DNA of 64,000 nt from CAYQUC01 sp964514215 (GTDB lineage Bacteria > Pseudomonadota > Gammaproteobacteria > UBA6429 > Thiohalophilaceae), in NCBI GenBank assembly GCA_964514215.1, contig CAZEPW010000002.1, forward strand, positions 55,821-119,820. The letters are read 5' to 3'. Under the pieces are notes generated by a model. That model saw only the letters and a list, made by a program, of their open reading frames with translations. It did not search any database and had not been told where the DNA came from. Positions 26,572 through 34,518 of this stretch are shown here, in pieces (position 1 is the stretch's first letter; each line of letters opens with the position of its first letter). A program made the translations under genes and the position numbers.

Positions 26572-28062
26572 TTATATTATTCCCTCAATTGACGAAACTT
26601 TAATTTGCAATGCTTTATAAATTTGGTTCATATCGATACACGATTCGATAGCATCGGCTAATTGATTAATACTAGATTCAGATTTATCGTGATAATTAGA
26701 TTCTAATGGATTATCAAGTCCCGCCCATTGCAAAATTGCCGATATAGCTGATTCTGAATCAAATAAACCGTGTAAATAGGTTCCTAAAATTAAACCATCG
26801 GACGTTAACACACCATCTTGAACATCATCATTAAATGTGATGGCAGGAGTATTTAAAGCACTACCCGTCGATATACCGCAATGAATTTCATAACCACTAA
26901 CATTTGCATTGTTTAGCATTAATGTTCCTGAACGGTTTTTTAATATTTTATTTTTTTCAAGGATGCTTGTCATATCCAATAATTTTAAACCTGCGCTGCT
27001 TCCTGCATTACCCTCTATAGCATGTGGATCGTGTATTTCAGTTCCTAACATTTGAAAACCGCCACAAATTCCAATGAGTTTTCCACCATAGCGGCAATGT
27101 TTTTGAATTGCTTTATGCCAACCATTTTTTAATAACCATTTCAGATCACTTCTAACACTTTTACTACCCGGAATAATTATAATATCAGCAGAAGGTATAA
27201 CTTCGTTATCAGCAATAAATTGCAAATCTATTTGAGAGTGTAACCGTAAGGCATCAAAATCAGTGTGATTACTAATTTTAGGAAGCTTGGCAACAATAAT
27301 TTTTAAGTGGGTAGCTGATTTTGCTGTAGTCGATTGGGTGATATTGAGAGAATCTTCAGCTTCTAAATGTAAATTATGTAAGTAGGGCAATACACCTAAA
27401 ATTGATTTTTGACATTTTTTTTCTAACCATTCGATACCCGGCTGTAAAATATCGCGATCGCCTCTGAAACGGTTAATAATAAAACCCATTATTCTATTTT
27501 GTTCAGATTTTGATAATATTTTTAAGGTTCCAAATAAGTGAGCAAAAACACCACCACGTTCAATATCTGCAATTAACAACACGGCACAATCAATGGCTTC
27601 TGCAAAGCCCATATTGGCAATATCATGTTCTCTGAGATTAATTTCAGCCGGAGAACCAGCGCCCTCAATTAAAATAAAATCATGTTTTTGGCTTAATCGA
27701 TAATAGGAATCTAAAACTGATTTTAGAACTGTTGGTTTATATAAATGATACGACTTAGCATCCATATTACCAATGGCATGCCCTTGTACTATTACTTGAG
27801 AACCCGTGTCGCTATTGGGTTTTAATAATACCGGATTCATATCAGTATGGCTTGGTATTCCACATGCCTTTGCCTGTAACGCTTGTGCACGACCAATTTC
27901 ACCACCGTCACTGGTGACCGCACTATTAAGTGCCATATTTTGAGGTTTAAATGGTGCGACTGAATATCCTTGTCGTGTTAGTAAGCGACACAAGCCTGTG
28001 ACAAATGCTGTTTTTCCCGCATCCGATGTTGCTCCTTGAATCATTAAGGCTATTGCAGTCAT
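26572..28062 (-). CDS. cobQ: Cobyric acid synthase CobQ/CbiP
   Basis: 496 aa. Uses glutamine and ATP to amidate four side chains of adenosylcobyrinate a,c-diamide. The N-terminal dethiobiotin-synthetase-like domain has QGATSDAGKTAFVTGLCRLL and LIEGAGSPAEINLR; the C-terminal glutamine amidotransferase has the nucleophile cysteine in GICGGFQMLG and a His in TYLHGLFDS. The frame opens at a TTG (28098) inside the upstream gene, but ATG 28062 gives the family N-terminus MTAIALMIQGATSDAG. Last gene of the leftward B12 operon. Confidence 0.95.
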   Translation of the reverse strand: MTAIALMIQGATSDAGKTAFVTGLCRLLTRQGYSVAPFKPQNMALNSAVTSDGGEIGRAQALQAKACGIPSHTDMNPVLLKPNSDTGSQVIVQGHAIGNMDAKSYHLYKPTVLKSVLDSYYRLSQKHDFILIEGAGSPAEINLREHDIANMGFAEAIDCAVLLIADIERGGVFAHLFGTLKILSKSEQNRIMGFIINRFRGDRDILQPGIEWLEKKCQKSILGVLPYLHNLHLEAEDSLNITQSTTAKSATHLKIIVAKLPKISNHTDFDALRLHSQIDLQFIADNEVIPSADIIIIPGSKSVRSDLKWLLKNGWHKAIQKHCRYGGKLIGICGGFQMLGTEIHDPHAIEGNAGSSAGLKLLDMTSILEKNKILKNRSGTLMLNNANVSGYEIHCGISTGSALNTPAITFNDDVQDGVLTSDGLILGTYLHGLFDSESAISAILQWAGLDNPLESNYHDKSESSINQLADAIESCIDMNQIYKALQIKVSSIEGII

Positions 28063-28073
28063 CGATATTACTT

Positions 28074-29147
28074 TTATTTCACTATTTTCTTCATGCAAAG
28101 ATAAAGCGCTTTATCTAATTTTTTCCATTGGGCTTCATTTTTTGGAAGTCCAAAACGTAGGCTAGAGGGATTTTTAAATAATCGTATTAATATAGCTTGT
28201 TGATTCATGTTCTGAAATATTGATTCGGCGTTTGGTGTTTGAATCCATTGAAATAAATTTGTTCCGCCACAGGGCGTTAAGTTATGACGTGATAATAATG
28301 ATTTTAGACGATTACACTTTTTTTGTAATTCTGTACGAGTTTGATCCTGCCAGACGTTATCTGCTAACGCTTTGCATGCCAGCCATCGACTTGGTCCCGA
28401 TATTGGCCATGGTCCTTGTGATTTCGTTATTTTGTCTAAAATTAGTTTGTTGGAAAAAACGAATCCGACTCGAATACCGGCTAATCCAAAGAACTTTCCT
28501 AATGAACGTAAGATAATAAGGTTTGGTCGTAACTCAGTATCGAGTAGGCTATTGGACTGTTCTGAATCCATAAAAGCTTCATCAATAATTAAGTAAGCAT
28601 TTCGTTTAGTTAAAATATCATGCCATTGGATTAGTTGCTGTTTACTAAAGCAGATACCACTTGGATTATTTGGGTTAATAATGAGCAAGATGTCTAATGT
28701 ATTAATTTTATTATTAATTTCATCGATTAATTTAGCGCTGTCCGTTGCATCATGTTCAAATTTTATTAGTGTATGATTGTGTTCGAGCCAATGTTTTGCA
28801 TGTTCATAATAGCCTGGTTGGATTAGCCCAACAGTGGATTTTGAAAATAATGATGGCAGTATTTGAATTGCCACTTGGGTTCCTGCAACAGCAATTAGAG
28901 AGCTGCATTGATAATAGTTGCTTGCGTGTTGGATTAATTTGTCGTTATTTTCGGGTAAACGATTCCAGACAGATACGGGAATCGTTGAAATTGGATAGCA
29001 ATTGGGGTTGATCCCGGTAGATAAATCAAGCCAATTTGATACAGGGATATTATATTTTTTTGCTATTAAATTTAATTGTCCACCGTGAGAGTTCGAATTA
29101 GTATCGTCACCAATGTTTGTTATGTCTTTAATTTTAAAGTTATGCAT
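28074..29147 (-). CDS. cobD: L-threonine-O-3-phosphate decarboxylase (CobD/CobC-type)
   Basis: 357 aa class I PLP aminotransferase-fold enzyme that makes (R)-1-amino-2-propanol phosphate, the nucleotide-loop linker of cobalamin. Near the N-terminus SHGGQLNLIAKKYNI and DLSTGINPNCYPI; INPNNPSGICF; PLP lysine in LRSLGKFFGLAGIRVGF. Named cobD in Salmonella and cobC in pseudomonads. One base separates its start from the stop of cbiB. Confidence 0.92.
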   Translation of the reverse strand: MHNFKIKDITNIGDDTNSNSHGGQLNLIAKKYNIPVSNWLDLSTGINPNCYPISTIPVSVWNRLPENNDKLIQHASNYYQCSSLIAVAGTQVAIQILPSLFSKSTVGLIQPGYYEHAKHWLEHNHTLIKFEHDATDSAKLIDEINNKINTLDILLIINPNNPSGICFSKQQLIQWHDILTKRNAYLIIDEAFMDSEQSNSLLDTELRPNLIILRSLGKFFGLAGIRVGFVFSNKLILDKITKSQGPWPISGPSRWLACKALADNVWQDQTRTELQKKCNRLKSLLSRHNLTPCGGTNLFQWIQTPNAESIFQNMNQQAILIRLFKNPSSLRFGLPKNEAQWKKLDKALYLCMKKIVK

Positions 29148-29148
29148 C

Positions 29149-30090
29149 TTAAATTATTTTAAAGTAATTAAGAGCGATTATTATGCCTAACCATAAAATT
29201 AAACTTCGTAAAACTAAATTAATTGCTCGCTTAATATCATGAAACTCGGGTTGACTACCATTACCTAAAATCTCACGCTGAGATTCTTTGCCGTGATATT
29301 GTGCACTGCCTCCTAATTTAATGGCTAATGCACCGGCACCGGTTGACATAACAACGCCGGCATTAAGACTTTTCCAATTATAGGCTTGTTTTAACCAGCA
29401 ATTCACGGCTGAGGAAAATTTACCCGTAATAGCGTAGCTAATTGCGGTTAAGTGTGCAGGAATAAAATTTAAAACATCATCGAGTCTTGCTGCAGCCCAG
29501 CCGAAATGTAAGTATCGAGTAGTTTTATAGCCCCACATGGCATCAAGTGTGTTGCTTAATCGGTATAACACGACACCGGGTAAACCCGCTACAATATACC
29601 AAAATATGGTGGCAAAAATTGCATCGTTGCCATTTTCTAAAACGGATTCAATTGTTGCTTTAGATAAATCCGATTCTTCAAGGTGGCTGGTATCGCGACT
29701 CACTATCCAACTTGTTTTAATTCGTGCGTTTGTTAAATCGGATGTTTGTAATGCCTTTAATACCCACAAGGCATGGAGTCGTAAGCTATTGCTACCTAAT
29801 GCAAAAAATAGTATTAGAATTTCAAATATGTGTAGTGATTGAGTAATAAAAATTTGATTTATGTAGGTAAGTAATAATACCGTAGGAAGCAGTAGTAATA
29901 GCAGAGAAATTATCCCAAGTATGCGTAATTCAATTAGTGAATTGCTTGAATAGGACGACTCTGGATTCATTTTATTTTCAAGCCAGCTCGCAATTTTCCC
30001 AAAGCCCGAGATAGGGTGAAAATGACGTGGGTCGCCTAATATGAAGTCGACTAGTAATGCAGCTAAAATTACGAAAGTGATATCCATCAT
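29149..30090 (-). CDS. cbiB: Adenosylcobinamide-phosphate synthase CbiB
   Basis: 313 aa integral membrane protein that attaches aminopropanol phosphate to adenosylcobyric acid (named cobD in pseudomonads). Family motifs: LLVDFILGDPRHFHPISGFGK, SWIVSRDTSHLEESDLSKAT, ESVLENGNDAIFATIFW and NFIPAHLTAISYAI. Several hydrophobic segments. It sits directly next to the decarboxylase that makes its substrate. Confidence 0.95.
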   Translation of the reverse strand: MMDITFVILAALLVDFILGDPRHFHPISGFGKIASWLENKMNPESSYSSNSLIELRILGIISLLLLLLPTVLLLTYINQIFITQSLHIFEILILFFALGSNSLRLHALWVLKALQTSDLTNARIKTSWIVSRDTSHLEESDLSKATIESVLENGNDAIFATIFWYIVAGLPGVVLYRLSNTLDAMWGYKTTRYLHFGWAAARLDDVLNFIPAHLTAISYAITGKFSSAVNCWLKQAYNWKSLNAGVVMSTGAGALAIKLGGSAQYHGKESQREILGNGSQPEFHDIKRAINLVLRSLILWLGIIIALNYFKII

Positions 30091-30110
30091 ATAGTTACAT
30101 CCATATCCTT

Positions 30111-30770
30111 TTATTTATTTTCCCAGTTGTTTTCAAACAATAATGATGACAATTCTTTTGGTTTTCTCCATCCTTCTAATTGTAGCATGGGTTCAGGATA
30201 AAATTCTTTAACGGGCCCTAAACATAATAGTGCAATCGGTTTTGAGCCATCGGGACAATTTAATAGCGACGCTAATTTGACAGGGTCAAAAAATGATACC
30301 CAACCCATACCAATATTTTCTGAACGAGAAGCCAGCCACATATTTTGAATGGCGCAGGCTGATGAACATAATGCCATTTCTTCTGGTAAAGTGCGTCGGC
30401 CAAATATTGTACCGTCGTCTGGAGCCTGCACTACTGTTATTAACTCGGCACAGTTCTTAAGACCTTCTACTTTGAGTTTGAGAAAAGCCTGTTTTTTTTC
30501 ATCAAATAATTCAGCAGTTTGTTGTCGTTCTTGTTCTACTAATGTAATAATTTTTTTTCGAATAATTGAGTTTGTGATACGGATAAAGCGCCATGGCTGC
30601 ATTAAACCAACCGATGGCGAGCTATGCGCAGCCAACAATATTCGTTGAAGGGTATCATCTTCAATTTTACAGTTGGGCAAAAAATGACGCATATCACGCC
30701 GAGCGCGAATTATTTTATATAATGTATCCCGCTCAGTTTCATTAAAATGTATTTCTGTAGTTTTTGACAT
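30111..30770 (-). CDS. bluB: 5,6-dimethylbenzimidazole synthase BluB
   Basis: 219 aa nitroreductase-fold flavoprotein. BluB breaks down reduced FMN with molecular oxygen to give 5,6-dimethylbenzimidazole, the lower ligand of B12. RARRDMRHFLP, SPSVGLMQPWRFI, RRTLPEEMALCSSACAIQN and GMGWVSFFDP match BluB rather than general nitroreductases. It implies that oxygen is available, although the rest of the operon is of the early-cobalt type. Confidence 0.93.
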   Translation of the reverse strand: MSKTTEIHFNETERDTLYKIIRARRDMRHFLPNCKIEDDTLQRILLAAHSSPSVGLMQPWRFIRITNSIIRKKIITLVEQERQQTAELFDEKKQAFLKLKVEGLKNCAELITVVQAPDDGTIFGRRTLPEEMALCSSACAIQNMWLASRSENIGMGWVSFFDPVKLASLLNCPDGSKPIALLCLGPVKEFYPEPMLQLEGWRKPKELSSLLFENNWENK

Positions 30771-30779
30771 TGATATTAA

Positions 30780-31148
30780 TTAATTTTTGCTAACACAATT
30801 CGGTCCGCGATGATAAATTAATTCTTCTACTGGAACACCTGCTACGAAGTGTTCTTTGATAATTCGATCAAGATTTTTTTCTGTTACATTGTAATACCAA
30901 ATACCATCCGGTTGCACACACATAATGGGGCCGGACTTGCATGTCGCAAAGCAGGTTGTACGTGAACGTTTTACGCGTAAATCACCTTTGGCTATGCCGG
31001 CTTCTGCAAATTTATCACCTAAACTGTCAAATAAATCCTGTGCTTCTTCGTCTTTGGTACAACGTGGACCAACACAAACTAATAAATGGCGTTTGTAGTC
31101 CATCATTTTAGGTTTTTCTAATACTTCTACTTTCACTGCTTCTGGCAT
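30780..31148 (-). CDS. Thioredoxin-like [2Fe-2S] ferredoxin in the B12 operon
   Basis: 122 aa. Four cysteine positions of the thioredoxin-fold ferredoxin type are visible: LLVCVGPRCTKDE near the N-terminus and TTCFATCKSGPIMCVQPDG in the C-terminal half, then WYYNVTEKNLDRIIKEHF. ATG 31148 is preceded by AGGAA with 7-base spacing; the frame open to 31274 is cobJ overlap. It lies between cobJ and bluB and probably supplies electrons to a B12 step (cobalt reduction, ring reduction or BluB flavin); which one is not known. Confidence 0.85.
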   Translation of the reverse strand: MPEAVKVEVLEKPKMMDYKRHLLVCVGPRCTKDEEAQDLFDSLGDKFAEAGIAKGDLRVKRSRTTCFATCKSGPIMCVQPDGIWYYNVTEKNLDRIIKEHFVAGVPVEELIYHRGPNCVSKN

Positions 31149-31173
31149 GATTGTTCCTGTTTTGCTAAAAAAA

Positions 31174-32538
31174 TTATGCGACTTTGCTGGAGTCACTAAG
31201 TTGGTTTTCTTGATGGGTATATTTAGTCCATGCTGTTGTGTATTCAGCTTGGGCAGTTTCATCAAATTGTTCATCGGTTCTAACTAAAGACAAGTTGAAT
31301 ATTGAATCACCTTGAGTATTCATAAAATATACAGCTCGCATGGAATCATTTTTTCGAATAAAGTAAGCTTGTGAAACTTTATTCCAATCGATGTGTAGGT
31401 GAAAGTGTTGGTTTTCGATATTGAGCCAATTATTTTTAACGACAAATTGCTCACCTGACATTAATAATTCACTAACAGCGCCTGCCTCGCTACGGACAAC
31501 TGCGCGTAATGGCCCCCATTTTTTTGATTCGGTGATTAATGAATCAAAATCTGAATTTTTTACAATTTGTGTTTCAAATCCGGCAGAATTATCATTTACA
31601 TCACTTTCTGCAATGGCTGAAAGAATTTCTTTAACGGAACAATTAAAATGTGTCGCAATGGCTTTTATTGATGCTGTTTGATTTTCTCGTATATGTTGCC
31701 GAACACAGGCTTTCCAACCGAGCAAACCCATACTTAACGATACACCTGCTTTTTCACCGTTTTTAATTTCACCTGTTATATCAGAATATTTGTTGGCATA
31801 ACCTCGAGGTGTAATCATTAAACCTTGCTCCATGTAGGTACTGCTATTACCTATCAGAACCGTGGTTAGCATGCCTATTTTACAATCTGACATTGAGTCT
31901 AATGTAACCATTTGTATATTTTGTGCTTCACGGTATGCCGATTTTACTATTGCTACAGGTGTTTTTGCATCTCGATAGTTTAACAAAATTCGTTGTGCTT
32001 CAACAATTTGTTGTTTTCTTCGACCACTTTTTGGGTTGTATAGCGCAACCACAAAGTCACTTTTTGCTGCAGCCTCTATTCGTCCTGCTATGGTTGGCCA
32101 CGGCGTTAATAAGTCTGAAAGTGATATTGAACAAAAATCGTGAGTTAATGGTGCCCCAACTAATGATGCACATGCGGATAATGCGGTACTACCGGGAATT
32201 ATTTCAACTTTGATATCACTCTCAGGTGTCCAGCCCGATTTTAGTAATACTTCATAAGTTGGGCCAGCCATGCCATAGACACCAATATCACCGGAGGAAA
32301 TTAAAGAGACGATATTCCCTTTTTTTGCACTGTCATAGGCTTCGATACAGCGATCAATTTCTTCCGTCATGCCTTTTTTTATGACTTCTTTACCGTCGAG
32401 TAGATCTTTTACCAATTTAATATACGTTGAATAGCCAATAACAACATCGGATTGTTTAATGGCATCTTTTGCTTTGTATGTCATGTTTTCTTCATCACCG
32501 GGGCCAAACCCAACCAAGAATATTTTACCTACGCTCAT
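31174..32538 (-). CDS. cobJ: Precorrin-3B/cobalt-factor III C17-methyltransferase fused to a ChuX/HutX-like domain
   Basis: 454 aa, nearly twice the usual 240-250. Residues 1-255 are CobJ/CbiH, the ring-contracting methyltransferase: FLVGFGPGDEENMTYKA, SSGDIGVYGMAGPTYEVL, IPGSTALSACASLVGAPL and VALYNPKSGRR. Residues about 270-430 resemble a whole ChuX/HutX haem-handling protein: a helical start (VRQHIRENQTASIKAIATHF) and then WGPLRAVVRSEAGAVSELL, FHLHIDWNKVSQAYFIRK and AVYFMNTQGDSIFNLSL. ATG 32538 has AAAGGTG just upstream; the GTG at 32547 is less likely. The domain call is mine from motif reading. Confidence 0.88.
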   Translation of the reverse strand: MSVGKIFLVGFGPGDEENMTYKAKDAIKQSDVVIGYSTYIKLVKDLLDGKEVIKKGMTEEIDRCIEAYDSAKKGNIVSLISSGDIGVYGMAGPTYEVLLKSGWTPESDIKVEIIPGSTALSACASLVGAPLTHDFCSISLSDLLTPWPTIAGRIEAAAKSDFVVALYNPKSGRRKQQIVEAQRILLNYRDAKTPVAIVKSAYREAQNIQMVTLDSMSDCKIGMLTTVLIGNSSTYMEQGLMITPRGYANKYSDITGEIKNGEKAGVSLSMGLLGWKACVRQHIRENQTASIKAIATHFNCSVKEILSAIAESDVNDNSAGFETQIVKNSDFDSLITESKKWGPLRAVVRSEAGAVSELLMSGEQFVVKNNWLNIENQHFHLHIDWNKVSQAYFIRKNDSMRAVYFMNTQGDSIFNLSLVRTDEQFDETAQAEYTTAWTKYTHQENQLSDSSKVA

Positions 32539-32564
32539 GTTATTCACCTTTATTAAATTCGATT

Positions 32565-32972
32565 TTAAATTTTTTGTTCTGACAGTTGTACTATGGATAC
32601 CGTGGCATTTTTGTTATCTTCGCCTCGAAATTTATATTTTTCTAATATTAGATTTTCGATTCCGGTATTTGCTGCTAGCATTGCAGCAGCTTCCGCAACG
32701 GCTGGAGTGCCCATGTATTTCAACACTACTTCAGAAGGATTTGGTACTTTTATTGTTGATAGTTGTGCGGCAGTAAAAAACTGCAATGGCCAATTATGTG
32801 ATTTTGATAGTTGCAACAAGCCAACTTCATCACTTTTTTTATCAATAGTCGCTAATGACATCACATTACGATGGTGTATTGTCATTTGAGCGAGTGCATT
32901 GTTCACTGCTGTATTTAACGTTTCGATTGAAGTTCCACGGTCACAGCCCATGCCTAATATGTATTTATTCAT
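32565..32972 (-). CDS. cobE: CbiG C-terminal domain as a separate protein (CobE-like)
   Basis: 135 aa. Corresponds to the C-terminal domain of CbiG, also found alone as CobE: YILGMGCDRGTSIETLNTAV at the start, then EVGLLQLSKSHNWPL and STIKVPNPSEVV, with AVAEAAAMLAA near residue 90. The N-terminal and middle parts of CbiG are encoded by the gene just upstream, so CbiG is split in two. The split lies between domains, with a 20-base gap, so both are probably functional. Confidence 0.88.
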   Translation of the reverse strand: MNKYILGMGCDRGTSIETLNTAVNNALAQMTIHHRNVMSLATIDKKSDEVGLLQLSKSHNWPLQFFTAAQLSTIKVPNPSEVVLKYMGTPAVAEAAAMLAANTGIENLILEKYKFRGEDNKNATVSIVQLSEQKI

Positions 32973-32992
32973 TTTTATAATACTTTATTTTG

Positions 32993-33733
32993 TTAGTCGA
33001 CAGGTGGCCGGTAGACAACGAGTCGTTCGTTTAGATCTTGCCAGATAGATTCGTCAATATTTCTGTGCGTGACCCATAAAATTGCTTTGTGTGTGCTGAG
33101 GTCAACATCTTCAAAGTTATTAAAAAGATGAATGTTTTTTGGAAGTGCTGTGGCTCGAGTCCACCAATTTTCATCCCCTGATTCTTGCACAAACGCGATA
33201 GCTTCCTCGTTAACAACATGGGCTGATACACGGGTTATATTAATTTTAGGCGCTTCAACTGTCCAGCCTAATTCGCGGCCTAAAATATCAACTGGAATTG
33301 TTTTACCAACGTCTGAAGCTGTTGTGACAACTGGGGTAGCATTAAGTAAGCTCGCTATTTGAATGGCATAATCATTAGCGCCACCAACATGACCTGATAA
33401 GACCGGAATAACAAATTCTGCATTATCATCAACAATTAAAATACCTGGATCGTCATCTTTGGACTTTAAGTATGGTGCAACCAAACGAACAACAGCACCA
33501 ATTGAAATAAAAAATACGATTTGGTCATACTGGTTAAACAAGGATTCAATTTGAGCTTTTAATGCACCTGTATAAGCGTGTTTATTATTTGTTAGCTCTG
33601 ATATTTTATCAGAAAATTTTTCTGATACCATTACAAAAGCATCAGGCATTTTTTCTGCTAAATTAAGCATTTGGGTAACGCCATGTTTTGTAATTGCAAC
33701 GAGTGCAATTTTTGCCGTTGTTGAGTTTGTCAT
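32993..33733 (-). CDS. cbiG: Cobalt-precorrin-5A hydrolase, CbiG N-terminal and middle domains
   Basis: 246 aa. CbiG opens the delta-lactone and releases the C2 fragment as acetaldehyde, a step specific to the early-cobalt pathway. Signature: FFISIGAVVRLVAPYL, DDPGILIVDD and FVIPVLSGHVGGANDYA, then TTASDVGKTIPVDILGRELG. It ends with VVYRPPVD and a stop where fused CbiGs continue into the C-terminal domain (here 32565-32972). ATG overlaps the cbiL stop by 4 bases. Confidence 0.92.
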   Translation of the reverse strand: MTNSTTAKIALVAITKHGVTQMLNLAEKMPDAFVMVSEKFSDKISELTNNKHAYTGALKAQIESLFNQYDQIVFFISIGAVVRLVAPYLKSKDDDPGILIVDDNAEFVIPVLSGHVGGANDYAIQIASLLNATPVVTTASDVGKTIPVDILGRELGWTVEAPKINITRVSAHVVNEEAIAFVQESGDENWWTRATALPKNIHLFNNFEDVDLSTHKAILWVTHRNIDESIWQDLNERLVVYRPPVD

Positions 33734-34518
33734 GCGATTTCCTTTGTTGACATTTCAGTGTGTTTTTTACGACAACCTCGTATTAGCTCACCGCGTTTTC
33801 GATTTGGGTTTTTAACCAAAATTAAGGATAAATAATTTACTTTTTGTCCTATTAAGCTTGTTATGTCGCGAACAATTCGTTCATCGGGTGCGCCAGTTTT
33901 TTCTATAAATGAACTGTGTTCGAGTAATTGATGTTTGTCTAATAATTTAATGATATCTTCGAGTATCGGTTTAACTTTGATTAGCACTAAACTGTCAAAA
34001 TCCAATAATAGTTTTTCGATAACTGGTATGCCGTATGCTGCGGGAATTATTGCAACGGTATCATCAACATCGGCTAATGGGGTGTTTAATTGTGCTGCTG
34101 CGGCGTTAAATGACGGTACACCGGGGATAATATCTATTTTGACAGTCTCATCTAATGATTTGACTGTTCGGGCTAAGTGACCAAAGGTGGAGTAGGTTGA
34201 GGCATCGCCTTCTACTAAAAATAAAACATCCTCTCCAGTATTTATTATATCAACTACGGTTTGTGCTGCACGTAACCAATATTTTGATAATATCTCAATG
34301 TCATGCGTCATTGGAAAGATTAATACCTGATTCTTTTTTGCTATTTCTAAACCACTACGAGCAACGATGTCTAAAGCATAACTGTTACTTTTTTTATTTC
34401 GGATTGGATAAGTCCAGGTGGCATCCTGTTGTAATAATTGCCATGCTCGGCGTGTTATTAATCCTGGGTCGCCTGGCCCTAATGAAACACCAAATAAGGC
34501 ACCTTTAGTTTTTGTCAT
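33730..34518 (-). CDS. cbiL: Precorrin-2/cobalt-factor II C20-methyltransferase
   Basis: 262 aa tetrapyrrole methyltransferase (CbiL/CobI). N-terminal GVSLGPGDPGLITRRAWQLL, then LVEGDASTYSTFGHLARTV, IPGVPSFNAAAAQLNTPLA and C-terminal YLSLILVKNPNRKRGEL. Its ATG shares one base with the cbiET stop (TAATG) and its stop overlaps the cbiG start, so translation is tightly coupled. Also called cobI. Confidence 0.94.
   Translation of the reverse strand: MTKTKGALFGVSLGPGDPGLITRRAWQLLQQDATWTYPIRNKKSNSYALDIVARSGLEIAKKNQVLIFPMTHDIEILSKYWLRAAQTVVDIINTGEDVLFLVEGDASTYSTFGHLARTVKSLDETVKIDIIPGVPSFNAAAAQLNTPLADVDDTVAIIPAAYGIPVIEKLLLDFDSLVLIKVKPILEDIIKLLDKHQLLEHSSFIEKTGAPDERIVRDITSLIGQKVNYLSLILVKNPNRKRGELIRGCRKKHTEMSTKEIA

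Noticed and set aside
32565..33733. cbiG as a broken pseudogene
   Set aside because: Both parts have intact motifs, own starts and a 20-base gap, and the split is at a domain border known from CobE; a functional split is more likely.
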